Origin: Couchioplanes caeruleus
GTDB lineage: Bacteria; Actinomycetota; Actinomycetes; Mycobacteriales; Micromonosporaceae
DNA length: 64,000 nt
Assembly (NCBI RefSeq): GCF_023499255.1
Contig: NZ_CP092183.1
Span: 2,363,501-2,427,500, forward strand
Direction: 5' to 3'
Shown here: positions 34,725-42,890 of the stretch, piece by piece
Layout: the number at the start of each line of letters is the position of its first letter
How positions within the stretch are numbered: position 1 is the first letter of the stretch
Translations under genes and position numbers: made by a program
Notes under the pieces: model-generated
The model's input: the letters and a program-made list of their open reading frames with translations, nothing else
What the model was told of the DNA's origin: nothing
Databases searched by the model: none

Positions 34725-35611
34725 GGAGTGCTCCGCACAGTGATGGGGGCGCCGGGCACCGCGCGCGGGCCGGGCACCGGAGGGTTGAAGGGGTCGACGG
34801 CTCCCGCCAGGGCCGACGCGACGGCCGGCCCGTCCAGCGCGGCGGCTTCGACGCCGAGGCCGGACAAGGCGCGTACGGCGGCGTCGGCTCCGTGTTCGCC
34901 GGTGACGACCGCGAGGACCTGGCGCCGCAGCGGATCCCGCCCGGCGTCGAGGTCGAGCAGAAAACGGGCGTAGTCGTCGGCGGCGGTCTGCAACGCCGGG
35001 TGCGGCAGGCGGAGCGCGAAGTCAGCGATCGCCTGCGCGTACACGCTCAAGTCATGCCTTTGCGCCGCGACGAGCAGTTGCGCCGGGCCGGTCAACGAGT
35101 TGAGGAACCGGCCGAAGCCGTCCAGCAGCGCTGCCTGCTCGCTGCCGGTGCGCAGGTGGATGTTCGTAGTGCCGCAGGCGATCAGCACCTTGCTGCTGCC
35201 CTCGCTGGTTAGGACTCCGGCGCCGCTGATGCTCGTGACCGGTGAGCGCAGCGGCGCCGGGATCTTCGGCTTGTCGGCCACCGTGGCGACCGAGGTGGCT
35301 CGTGCGGTGCCGGGGGTCAGGGTGCGAGGGCTGCGTGAGACGGCGAAGCCGTGCCGTAGCCACACGTCCAGGGGAAGGCCGTCGCGGCGGCCGATGGCGA
35401 TGACCACGGCGACGGCGAACCCGATGATTCCGGCGGCGATCCAGGCGGCTGGTGGTAGTAGCGGGCCGTAGGTGCGGTAGCAGCTGAATCCGGCCAGGAC
35501 CGGGCCGCCGATGATGGCCAGTTGCCGGAAGGTCAGCCCGAAAGCGATGCGGTCCTGCTCGTTGACGTTGGCCGGTACCACGGCTCGCGGTGTGGTGTCC
35601 TGTTCGGTCAT
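34721..35611 (-). CDS. PrgI-family membrane protein of the type IV secretion system
   Basis: The ATG at 35611 gives 296 residues. The N-terminal VPANVNEQDRIAFGLTFRQL and two closely spaced spans (about 30-70) are typical of PrgI-family (VirB3-like) proteins. A larger cytoplasmic domain follows (about 95-296) with GADAAVRALSGLGVEAAAL. VirB3-like proteins usually sit directly before VirB4, as here. It overlaps both neighbours by four bases. Confidence 0.85.
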   Translation of the reverse strand: MTEQDTTPRAVVPANVNEQDRIAFGLTFRQLAIIGGPVLAGFSCYRTYGPLLPPAAWIAAGIIGFAVAVVIAIGRRDGLPLDVWLRHGFAVSRSPRTLTPGTARATSVATVADKPKIPAPLRSPVTSISGAGVLTSEGSSKVLIACGTTNIHLRTGSEQAALLDGFGRFLNSLTGPAQLLVAAQRHDLSVYAQAIADFALRLPHPALQTAADDYARFLLDLDAGRDPLRRQVLAVVTGEHGADAAVRALSGLGVEAAALDGPAVASALAGAVDPFNPPVPGPRAVPGAPITVRSTP

Positions 35612-36503
35612 CGTCCACCTCGCAGCAGCGGCACGCGGCGGGTGATGCCTTGAATGAACACGGCCTTGAGCAGGATTCCGCCAATGTTCGGCGCTGCCCC
35701 GCTGGACAGGAACCGGCGCATCATCGACGGGATGCGGACGGTGACCCACAGCACAGCGACGACCAGAATCAAGTTGAGGGTGTCGGAGCCCGGCAGGCCG
35801 AGCAAGATCGGCAGGTTGGCGTCCGGGTTGATGAGCAAGTCGATGCCGGTCGAGAAACCGACGGCTTGCAATGCCGGCGTGGCCAAGCAACCCAGCGTGG
35901 TGCGCCACCACAAGTCGGCGGCACCTTGGGTCCACGGGGTGGCGTAGCAGCCAGCGCGACCGGTGCGATCCCGGCGAGGATGAGCAGCGCACCGACGCGG
36001 GTGAGCCAAGTGCCGACGAGCATGAACATCAGCACGACGATCAGCAGTCCGATGATGGCCACCAGCAGCGCGGATCCCTCGTCGGACGACGCCGCGTCGA
36101 TCCGCGCCTGGACAAAGTTGATCGTCTCGGTGGTCGGCGCGGTCGTGCCGGTCATCGACACGGTCAGGGCGTTGGCGATGCTGATCAGTTGGCCGGTCAG
36201 CGGGACCGAGAACGCGGACAGGACGAACCCGACGATCAGCCGGGGGATCAGCTCCTTGATGCTGTAGCGCATCTGGATGGAGTCGCCGGTCATGGTGGCG
36301 ACACCGACGGCGATGATGGCGAGGATGAAGCAGGCGTTGACGATCAGCGCGCTCTTGTCGGCGATCGACGTCACCTGCGGCAGGACAGTGACGTCCGGCG
36401 ATACGAACAACGACGAGGCCAACAGGGTCAGCAGGCCGCCGAGAAGGTCGACGACCTTCTCAGCGAGCCAGCTGACCAGGCCGTCCATCAACCAGTCAGT
36501 CAT
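35608..36503 (-). pseudogene. TrbL/VirB6-like membrane protein, frameshifted
   Basis: From the ATG at 36503 (MTDWLMDGLVSWL) the frame encodes five or so spans and reads correctly to LAGIAPVALA near 35952. The expected continuation (CYATPWTQGAADLWWRTTLG, then LLGCLATPALQ-like and more spans to VPLLRGGR at 35608) lies in another frame; the first frame runs on as Pro/Arg/Ser-rich nonsense to 35769. One missing base near 35950 explains this. Intact, it would be about 298 residues, the channel component between the pilin and PrgI genes. Either the channel is broken or the base is a sequencing error. Confidence 0.8.
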
Positions 36504-36509
36504 GGCCGG

Positions 36510-36815
36510 TCACGCGCCGACGATGCCCTGCAACGCCTGCAGGATGACCGGGGACAAGACGGCCAGGGCGTAGCCGATCAGGGCGGACTTGAAGTTGCCC
36601 TTGGCCTGTTCGACCTGGCTGGGGTCGCCTCCAGCGGACATGTATCGCAGGCTGCCGACGACCAGGAACAGTGTCGCGACCAGCGCGATGATGCCCATGA
36701 TCCAGCCGGTCAGGCCGTCGATGACCTCGGGAATGGGCTTCGGGGTGGGCGCTGCCAGCGGCTGGGCAGCAGCCGTGACAGCAAGGTCGGAGAGAACGGA
36801 CAGAGTCGTGAACAT
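36510..36815 (-). CDS. VirB2/TrbC-like pilin subunit candidate
   Basis: The 101-residue protein (MFTTLSVLSDLAVTAAAQPL) has two hydrophobic spans at about 35-55 and 78-97 joined by a short polar loop (RYMSAGGDPSQVEQAKGNFK), the layout of small pilin-like or TrbC-type subunits in actinobacterial conjugation clusters. GGAG lies eight bases before the ATG at 36815. It heads the secretion operon, six bases before the TrbL-like gene. Confidence 0.75.
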   Translation of the reverse strand: MFTTLSVLSDLAVTAAAQPLAAPTPKPIPEVIDGLTGWIMGIIALVATLFLVVGSLRYMSAGGDPSQVEQAKGNFKSALIGYALAVLSPVILQALQGIVGA

Positions 36816-37133
36816 GCGCGGCGCTCCACAGGAGTTCTGCGGGCCGCCGCAGCGGAAACCAGAGCGAAGGCAGGACAGGTCCGGTGGGGGCGCTCCTCCT
36901 CGCAGGTGGCGAAGGGTTGCGGTGTCAGTGCGCCGCGCCAGCCATGCCGGACCGTGTGCCTCGCCGGATGGGGTGGTCCCCGCCGGGCGGGCATGTCGTG
37001 GATGACATGCACCGCCCAGATCCGGGCTGTCAGGCCGATCGAACTCGCCCTGCTTCTGTCACGCCCTGACAAGATCCGTCACGACTCCGTGTCGCCGGCG
37101 AGGGGGCACCCGGCAGAGGACCAGTAACGCAAA
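36816..37133 (-). promoter_or_regulatory. upstream region of the type IV secretion operon
   Basis: This gap of about 320 bases lies before the pilin-like gene. It holds GCTGTCAGG (37026-37034) and CCTGACAA (37065-37072), two copies of the element-wide motif about 30 bases apart in opposite orientation. The operon promoter should lie here. No gene is seen. Confidence 0.5.
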
Positions 37134-37170
37134 GAAGGCCGCACCAGGCGGGATGCCCGGTGCGGCCTTC
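37134..37170 (-). terminator. Rho-independent terminator of the sigma-like gene
   Basis: Twelve-base perfect arms GAAGGCCGCACC (37134-37145) and GGTGCGGCCTTC (37159-37170) enclose a 13-base loop; on the minus strand TTT follows. It lies 20 bases past the stop at 37191. Confidence 0.75.
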
Positions 37171-37190
37171 AAGCGCGACGGCAACAGTTC

Positions 37191-37964
37191 TCAGGCTGCC
37201 GCCTCATCGAGGCCAGCAGAGCAGCGGAACGGGCCGGAAAGGTCGCCACGCCTGACCGCGACCGCCACGACTCGTTCGGCGCGGCGGCGCCGCATCCGCA
37301 ACGCTGCGGCCGTGGTGCCGTGCTCGGCGGCGAGCTGCTCGATCAGCGCGTCACCGAAGCGGGTCGCGCTGATCAGCTCGGCGGCTTCGTCGCTGATCAG
37401 GCCGGCGGCGGCAGCCCGGCCGAGCAACAGGTCCGGGTGCCCGTAGGGCATACGCGGCGTCCGGGAACCGCTGGAAAGATCCAGCGGCAGCTCCTCGCCC
37501 TCCTGGTCCTTGATGACGCCGGCCCCGGCACGCCAGGCCGCCCAGCAAATCCGCAGCCACAGCCGCGGCCGGTCGAGGTCCGTCGTACGCAGCGCCTCCA
37601 GGAACCCGGCCAGGACTTCAGAGTCGACGTCGTCGGCGAGCCGGGGCCGCCCGGTGCTGATCTTCGCCGCGAGGTGGGTCAGGGCGGGCAGCGCGACCCC
37701 GATCGCGCCGACCACCCAGGCCGGTCCCCATTCGCGGGCGTGGCGGGCGAGCTGCCGCCACAGTATGTCGGTGGTGTCGCTGTCGTACCGCTCGTACATC
37801 AGCAGGGTGCGCAGCCGGTCCAGCGGCATCGTGGTGTTCGGCAGTCCCGGCACGGGCCGGGCGTCGAACACCAGCGGAGCCGGTTCGCAGGTCAGCAGCG
37901 CGAATGCCTTCTCCACGCTGGCCAAGGCGGTGTCGGCTGTCCGGCTGCGGGTGGTTGTCGCCAT
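37191..37964 (-). CDS. sigma-factor-like regulator
   Basis: The ATG at 37964 (MATTTRSRTADTALASVEKA), with GAGGGGA upstream, gives 257 residues. The C-terminal 60 residues contain a helix-turn-helix like sigma region 4 (IEQLAAEHGTTAAALRMRRR, then RAERVVAVAVRRG); the N-terminal part is helical and Trp-rich without a clear region 2. It faces the methyltransferase-like genes across a region with five CTGACAG-type sites and is a candidate regulator of the element. Confidence 0.65.
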   Translation of the reverse strand: MATTTRSRTADTALASVEKAFALLTCEPAPLVFDARPVPGLPNTTMPLDRLRTLLMYERYDSDTTDILWRQLARHAREWGPAWVVGAIGVALPALTHLAAKISTGRPRLADDVDSEVLAGFLEALRTTDLDRPRLWLRICWAAWRAGAGVIKDQEGEELPLDLSSGSRTPRMPYGHPDLLLGRAAAAGLISDEAAELISATRFGDALIEQLAAEHGTTAAALRMRRRRAERVVAVAVRRGDLSGPFRCSAGLDEAAA

Positions 37965-38224
37965 GATGGGTCCCCTCGGTCGCGAGCGTGTCGCCGGGTG
38001 CGAACGCTCCGAGGCACCGATTGGGACAGCCCGGCCTGACACCGCAAGCGATTGTCAGGGCGAGACAGATCGTGACCGGTCCGGACAGATTCGTCCGCGC
38101 GCCGAGCGGCTGTCAGGTCGCTCGTGTGACCGGTCCTGACAGGACGCGGTCGAGTTCGATCGGCCTGACAAGCGGGATCTGTGCATCGTCAGTGTGCCCG
38201 CCGGTCCGGGGGCCAACGAAGCCC
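37965..38224. promoter_or_regulatory. divergent control region with five CTGACAG-type sites
   Basis: Between the divergent starts lie CCTGACAC (38035-38042), TTGTCAGG (38052-38059), GCTGTCAGG (38109-38117), CCTGACAGG (38135-38143) and CCTGACAA (38164-38171), in both orientations. It is one of the densest clusters of the motif in the window and the likely control point of the neighbouring genes. Confidence 0.6.
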
Positions 38225-38800
38225 ATGACCGAGAGAAAACACCAGCAGGCACCGGTTCCCGTCGGGGACATGGTGTCCGGCGACCCGCCCGTGCCGATCA
38301 CCGTGTGGCCGGTTTCCGCCCCGATGCGGGGCGAGAGCATGTCCAACGCGATGGGCGTGCGGCTCGTGCACAACCTCACCCACCCGTCCGACCTGATCAT
38401 CGACCTCACCGCCGGGCCGCAGCTGGCCCGCGCGATCATCGCCGCCCAGCGCCGCAGCCACCTTCAAGACACCCGAACGGTGAGCTGGGACTGGCACACC
38501 GCGACCCTGATCGTCACCGGCTGGCCCCCGAGCGAGCCCGCCCACCCGGGCGAGTTCTTCAACCGGTGCCGGACCAGCCTCGTGCCGGGCGGCTGCGTGG
38601 CCGTCCTGCTGCCGCACGGCGACGTCGTCCTCCCGGTCGACGTCATCGCGGCGGCCAAGAAGGCCGGGCTGGCGTACTTGCAGCACATCGTGGCGGCCGA
38701 CCGGCCGCCCCGGCGGGGTCAGCAGACCCAGCTCGACATCCACACCGACGTGCTGATCATGACCCGCAGCGCGACGCAGAACGGAGGCAGCGATGGCTGA
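38225..38800 (+). CDS. degenerate methyltransferase-like protein
   Basis: The ATG at 38225 (MTERKHQQAPVPVGDMVSGD) gives 191 residues. The fold order resembles a class I methyltransferase: LIIDLTAGPQ may stand for motif I but lacks the usual G-x-G, and RCRTSLVPGGCVAVLLPHGD matches the post-motif strand. It may bind DNA or regulate the full methyltransferase that overlaps its last eight bases. Confidence 0.6.
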   Translation: MTERKHQQAPVPVGDMVSGDPPVPITVWPVSAPMRGESMSNAMGVRLVHNLTHPSDLIIDLTAGPQLARAIIAAQRRSHLQDTRTVSWDWHTATLIVTGWPPSEPAHPGEFFNRCRTSLVPGGCVAVLLPHGDVVLPVDVIAAAKKAGLAYLQHIVAADRPPRRGQQTQLDIHTDVLIMTRSATQNGGSDG

Positions 38801-39638
38801 CGACACACTGCCGGTCACTTCGGTCTGGCTGACCTGCCAGCAACCGGCCCGTGAGCAACGCCGGGGCCGCTACGTCCCGGAAACTTCCACCCACCCCGGC
38901 AAGATGCTGCCGAACCTAGCCGCCCATGCGATCAGCTCGTTCACCGCACCCGGTGACCTGGTGCTCGATCCGATGGCCGGATCCGGCACCACGCTGGTCG
39001 AGGCCATGCATCTGGGCCGCGACGCGATCGGCATCGACATCGAGCCCCGGTTCACCGCGCTGGCCGAGCAGAACATCGCGCTGGCTTCGTCGCAGGGCGC
39101 GGCCGGCGTCGGGAAGGTCATCAACGGCGACGCCACCGGACTGCTCGACCTGGTCCCGGCGTCCGCGGTCGGCCGAGTGGGACTCGTGCTCACCTCACCG
39201 CCGTACGGGCGCGGGACTCACGGGCTCGTGCGGACGGACAGTACCGGGGTACGCAAGCGGGACCACCTTTATGGGGACCGGCAGGCGGGGAACCTCGCCT
39301 ATGCGGGATGGTCCCGGTTGCTCGACGGGTTCGCCACGATCCTGGCCGCCTCCTATCAACTGCTGCGTCCCGGCGGGACCATGGTGATCACCTGTCGGCC
39401 GGTACGCCGCCAGCGGGACGACCTGATCGATCTGCCCGGCGAACTGCTAGCCGTCGCCCGATCGGTCGGGCTGATCCCGGTCGAACGGTGCGCGGCGATG
39501 CTCGCCGCCGTCCGCGACGGGCAGATCGTGCACCGCGCGAGCATGTTCGGGCTCATGGCCGTACGCCGAGCCCGCGCCGAAGGCGTCCCCGTGCACCTCA
39601 TCGCGCACGAGGACGTGTTGGTCCTGCGTCGCTGCTAG
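38793..39638 (+). CDS. SAM-dependent DNA methyltransferase
   Basis: The 281-residue enzyme has motif I DPMAGSGTT (59-67) and catalytic TSPPY (134-138), the hallmark of amino-methyltransferases acting on adenine N6 or cytosine N4. Motif I precedes the catalytic motif, unlike most PF01555 enzymes, so it may belong to the class that also includes RNA guanine N2 methyltransferases. No restriction endonuclease is adjacent, so it looks like an orphan protecting or marking the element. It is coupled to the upstream gene. Confidence 0.82.
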   Translation: MADDTLPVTSVWLTCQQPAREQRRGRYVPETSTHPGKMLPNLAAHAISSFTAPGDLVLDPMAGSGTTLVEAMHLGRDAIGIDIEPRFTALAEQNIALASSQGAAGVGKVINGDATGLLDLVPASAVGRVGLVLTSPPYGRGTHGLVRTDSTGVRKRDHLYGDRQAGNLAYAGWSRLLDGFATILAASYQLLRPGGTMVITCRPVRRQRDDLIDLPGELLAVARSVGLIPVERCAAMLAAVRDGQIVHRASMFGLMAVRRARAEGVPVHLIAHEDVLVLRRC

Positions 39639-39724
39639 GACTGCGCGAGTTCCGGCGAACCCAGGTGCGCATGCGGCGAGTGCAAGGGCGTCCGCGCAGT
39701 TCAAGCCGTGTTGCATGTGGGGAA

Positions 39725-39762
39725 GCCTCGTCACCGCTCACGGCCTGACACGGTGACGAGGC
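39725..39762 (+). terminator. hairpin after the methyltransferase gene
   Basis: Twelve-base perfect arms GCCTCGTCACCG (39725-39736) and CGGTGACGAGGC (39751-39762) enclose a 14-base loop that itself contains CCTGACA. It lies 86 bases past the stop codon. Confidence 0.6.
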
Positions 39763-40474
39763 GGGGCGTACGGGAACCGATCGGATAGTCCGTGGTGGTC
39801 GGCTCCGCCGCGCCTGGCGGGTCCAACCTGACAGGCGGTGCGGCGGCGCACCGGAAACCTAACAGGGGCCCACGGACCATCACCGGGTACCTGACAGGAC
39901 CCACCCGGCACCTGTCCGGCAGACGATTCGCTGCCCCGCGCCCCGGGTCCCGGGTCTCACCGGTTACCGCCCGACCGCCGGTGACCGGTGAGCCGACTGC
40001 CGCCGCCCGGCACAGCGGGACTCAGCCGGAACGGCCCCCGCCGAACGAGTCCCGGCGGCGGGTCCCGCTGCGCCTCGGCCGCCCAGCGGGACTCGCCGGC
40101 AGCGGACAGTCCCGTCGAGCGGGACTTCGCCGGTGTCCCGCGCAGTCCCGCTTGATTCTGGCGGGTTGGGTTGGCCCCGCCCGGACGGTCTGTCGTGGCC
40201 CCACGGTGGACAAGTCGTGTAGTGGTGTGACGGCTTGACTTGGCCCCACCGGGTTGAGCGCAAGGGGCTCGGAGCAGTGACTGTGCGTTGCGGCCCTCGT
40301 CGAGGCTTAGGCATGCGGGGGCGGGAGCGGACCCCGCATGGGCCATGTACGCGAGCTGGCCGATAACGCCAGCTGGCGGTCGACGGACAGGGGCGAGTCG
40401 TTCCTTTCAACGCAGGCGGTATTCCCACCGCCTGCAGCAGGTGACCGGTACGACTCGCTGAAGAAAGACAGTCT
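39763..40474. other. repeat-rich noncoding region, possible origin or control site
   Basis: About 710 bases without a gene. It holds CCTGACAGG at 39827-39835 and 39890-39898; three similar iterons of AGCGGGACT followed by GCCGG (40014-40029, 40085-40099, 40118-40133) with inverted half copies (AGTCCCG) at 40048-40054, 40108-40114 and 40143-40149; and TGGCCCCAC at 40196-40204 and 40241-40249 with a variant at 40172. Such iterated repeats beside transfer genes are typical of origins of transfer or replication, which is inference. Confidence 0.55.
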
Positions 40475-41353
40475 ATGAAGAAGATCATCAGTTTGGGTGT
40501 GGTGCTGCTCGCCGGCGCCCTCACCACCGGCTGCGCCGACTCCGGTGCCGCCGGAGCCCCGGCTGAGCCGGCCGCGCTGGAGCAGGGTCGCGCCCTGTAC
40601 GGGCAGGTCAGCAACAGTCTCTATGGCACGTCCGCAGACCGCCTCGCAGCAGAGAAGGCTACCGCCGCTCGCTTCCAGGGTGCCCTGGCCACTTGCATGA
40701 AGGACAAGGGGTTCATCTATCGGCAGGCCCCGTCGGAGCAGCAGAACGGCGGGCCGATCGGCCCCGACGACCTGTCCAGCCTGACAGAGATCAGCGACGA
40801 CTTCGGCATTGCCACGGCCAAGCACCACCAGGCCGAAGTCGCCGACGTGCTGCGTAAGGCCAACGAGGCCAACAAGATGACCGCCGATGAGGAGGTCCAG
40901 TACGGCAAGGCCCTGAGTAGTTGCACCGGCGTGGCGGCCAAGGCGGAACAAGAAGTCTCGTCGACCATCCCGACCGCCGTGGGCAAGGAGCTGACCGACA
41001 CCTTCCGCGAGGTGGAGAAGATTCCCGCAGTCGCCGACGCCCTCGCCGCCTACGGCCCGTGCATGAAGGCAGCCGGGATCGCCGCGAAGGACCGTTCCCA
41101 CGCCTACCAGATGGCCCTGGCCAAGTTCCCGCCCGCCGACCGCGGCGTGGCGGCCATGGAGGCTGACCCCCAGTGGGCCGAGGCCGTCGCCTTCGAGAAG
41201 AAGGCCGCTGCCGCGGATGCCACCTGCCGCCGACCGGCGCAAGACCAGGCACTGGCAGCTGCGGCACCCCGCCTGCAAACGTTCGTCGCTAAGTACCAGG
41301 CCGTCCTCGACGCTGCAGACGCCAACTGGGCCAAGATCCGCGCTGAGGTTTAG
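40475..41353 (+). CDS. secreted lipoprotein
   Basis: The 292-residue protein starts MKKIISLGVVLLAGALTTGC, a classic lipoprotein signal with the lipidated Cys20. The mature part is helical and Ala/Lys-rich, with scattered cysteines (CMKDKG, SSCTGV, GPCMKAAG, ATCRRP) that could form two disulfides. No enzymatic motif is present. Surface lipoproteins on conjugative elements can act in entry exclusion, but nothing here proves that. It lies alone between two repeat regions with its own terminator. Confidence 0.8.
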   Translation: MKKIISLGVVLLAGALTTGCADSGAAGAPAEPAALEQGRALYGQVSNSLYGTSADRLAAEKATAARFQGALATCMKDKGFIYRQAPSEQQNGGPIGPDDLSSLTEISDDFGIATAKHHQAEVADVLRKANEANKMTADEEVQYGKALSSCTGVAAKAEQEVSSTIPTAVGKELTDTFREVEKIPAVADALAAYGPCMKAAGIAAKDRSHAYQMALAKFPPADRGVAAMEADPQWAEAVAFEKKAAAADATCRRPAQDQALAAAAPRLQTFVAKYQAVLDAADANWAKIRAEV

Positions 41354-41357
41354 CAAC

Positions 41358-41393
41358 CACGACGGCCGGCCGCGTACGGGGCCGGCCGTCGTG
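41358..41393 (+). terminator. terminator of the lipoprotein gene
   Basis: Fourteen-base perfect arms (41358-41371 and 41380-41393; outer bases CACGACGG and CCGTCGTG) enclose an 8-base loop, directly after the stop codon. Confidence 0.75.
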
Positions 41394-42065
41394 CCTTAGC
41401 AGCCACGCGCGGCCCGCTGCCGAGGCCTTACGGGGAAGGTGCTGGAGCAGCCGAGTCGAACGCCGCGCGCACGATAGGTACGCCGGTGGACGCAATACCG
41501 CTGCGCGAGTGCAGGAAACGACACGCCTCGCCGATGATCCCGGGGAATCGTCTCGAACAACTCCACCAGCGAACGGGGCCACCCCAGGCCGCTTTCCGAT
41601 TACAGCCTGTCGATCCTGGCACCGACCCCGTAGGTGGGGCCAGATCAGCCCGTCACCACGTCACCCGATCGAGTTCGCGTGGGGCCACTCCAAGCCGTCT
41701 TGGTGGGGCCACCGGCGACCGTCAGAACCACCCGCTCGAGCGCCGGGACCTGACAGAGGCTGCGGGACTGTCTGGCTGTCAGGTTCTGCCAGACGGGCCG
41801 ACCTGACAGTCGGGCACCGGGATCTGCCTGTCCTCATACGCTGAAGCTTCTCTTCTTTTCTTTTTTCTGTGTGCCCCTGGTCCCTTGCCTCGCGCGACGG
41901 CATCGCGCCCACCATCACGGTCGGCCGCCGCCGCCAGCCTCGGACCTGGCACTCCCAAAACTGACGCCCTCCGCTGACGCGGCCAGGGCGCGGTAGCGCA
42001 CACCCCTTTTCCCTGCGGCGGCCATCACCTGATGGCCGCCTTCTTGCTGTCCGTAGGAGGACGTC
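41394..42065 (+). promoter_or_regulatory. regulatory region of the plus-strand accessory run
   Basis: About 670 bases without a convincing gene. GTGGGGCCA occurs at 41634-41642, 41679-41687 and 41703-41711, the reverse complement of the TGGCCCCAC copies left of the lipoprotein gene. The motifs CCTGACAG (41749-41756), GCTGTCAGG (41775-41783) and CCTGACAG (41802-41809) follow, then a pure C/T tract (41847-41868) and a leader hairpin (42017-42040). Confidence 0.6.
42017..42040 (+). terminator. leader hairpin before the 152-residue gene
   Basis: Arms GGCGGCCATCA (42017-42027) and TGATGGCCGCC (42030-42040) pair and are followed by TTCTTGCT, then the ribosome site AGGAGG. It looks like an attenuator in the mRNA leader, 25 bases before the start codon. 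Confidence 0.55.
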
Positions 42066-42524
42066 ATGCTCCGACCCGCCTGGTACCTGTCCGACACCGA
42101 ATGGTTCAGCCTGCTCGACGACGCTCCCCAGCTCGACGACGACCGCCAGGCCATCATCGACGACCTCTCCAGGGTGCTCCCCAACGGAGCCACCAGCCCG
42201 GCGCTCACCGTCGCCGCGACGTTCCTGCTCGTGACTTCCGCCGACTACCTCGGCGACACCATGAGCTGGGCCGCCAAGAGCATCGACCTTGCTGAGCTGC
42301 CTCGGCTGCTGTGCGGCCTCAACCTGGCCCAGGCGCACCTGACTCAGATGATCCAGCGCATGGCCGCGCACACCGCCGCCCGCGCCTTCCGCGGCTCCGC
42401 CGAGGTACCGGCTGACGTGCTGCGAGCCATCACCGACAGCCTCAGCGTCGCCGGCGCCAACAGCGAGCTGGTCGCGGCGCATCTCAAAGAGGCGAACCTG
42501 CGGCTTCACGGCGTCACGCAATAG
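42066..42524 (+). CDS. hypothetical helical protein
   Basis: The ATG at 42066 has AGGAGG five bases upstream and gives 152 residues (MLRPAWYLSDTEWFSLLDDA). It is all-helical, with no span or enzyme motif; the last 60 residues (AHTAARAFRGSAEVPADVLR) are amphipathic. It opens the plus-strand accessory run, behind the control region that mirrors 29125-29450. Confidence 0.6.
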   Translation: MLRPAWYLSDTEWFSLLDDAPQLDDDRQAIIDDLSRVLPNGATSPALTVAATFLLVTSADYLGDTMSWAAKSIDLAELPRLLCGLNLAQAHLTQMIQRMAAHTAARAFRGSAEVPADVLRAITDSLSVAGANSELVAAHLKEANLRLHGVTQ

Positions 42525-42559
42525 CGGTCCCGCGACCCGAATCCTCGAAGGGGCATCCA

Positions 42560-42853
42560 ATGAGCCTGTATGGCCTTACCCCGCGACCTGGCTTCGAGCG
42601 CTACCAGGTCGAGATCGGCTGGAACCCGCATCACACCCTGTTCTGCTCCGTCGTGGATTGGAGCTGGGACGAAGCCGCCGACCCTGACAGCCCGCCGGAC
42701 TTTATCCGACTCGGGTTGCTGGAGGTGATCCTCGATCCCGCCGTCGTCGTGGCCGCTGTCGAGCCGTACGCGCTGATCCCGGACGACCTGATCGACCGGC
42801 TGCGTGCCGACATCAGCGAGCACCCCGTCCGCCGGCCTGCGTCCCAACTCTGA
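42560..42853 (+). CDS. hypothetical protein, 97 aa
   Basis: The ATG at 42560 (MSLYGLTPRPGFERYQVEIG), with AAGGGG six bases upstream, gives a 97-residue acidic protein with a beta-rich first half (NPHHTLFCSVVDWSW) and a helical end. No family is recognised. It is followed by two strong hairpins. Confidence 0.6.
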   Translation: MSLYGLTPRPGFERYQVEIGWNPHHTLFCSVVDWSWDEAADPDSPPDFIRLGLLEVILDPAVVVAAVEPYALIPDDLIDRLRADISEHPVRRPASQL

Positions 42854-42855
42854 TC

Positions 42856-42876
42856 CGGTTACGCCCCGCGTAACCG
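42856..42876 (+). terminator. hairpin after the 97-residue gene
   Basis: Eight-base perfect arms CGGTTACG (42856-42863) and CGTAACCG (42869-42876) enclose a 5-base loop, just after the stop at 42853. Confidence 0.6.
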
Positions 42877-42890
42877 CTCGCACCACCTCT

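Noticed and set aside
40014..40154. CRISPR-like short repeats
   Set aside because: The copies are irregularly spaced, degenerate and in both orientations, which fits iterons or regulator sites better.
41661..42560. Minus-strand open frame of 299 codons across the control region before 42066
   Set aside because: It is antisense to a gene with an excellent ribosome site, crosses the motif cluster and hairpin, and shows no recognisable domain.
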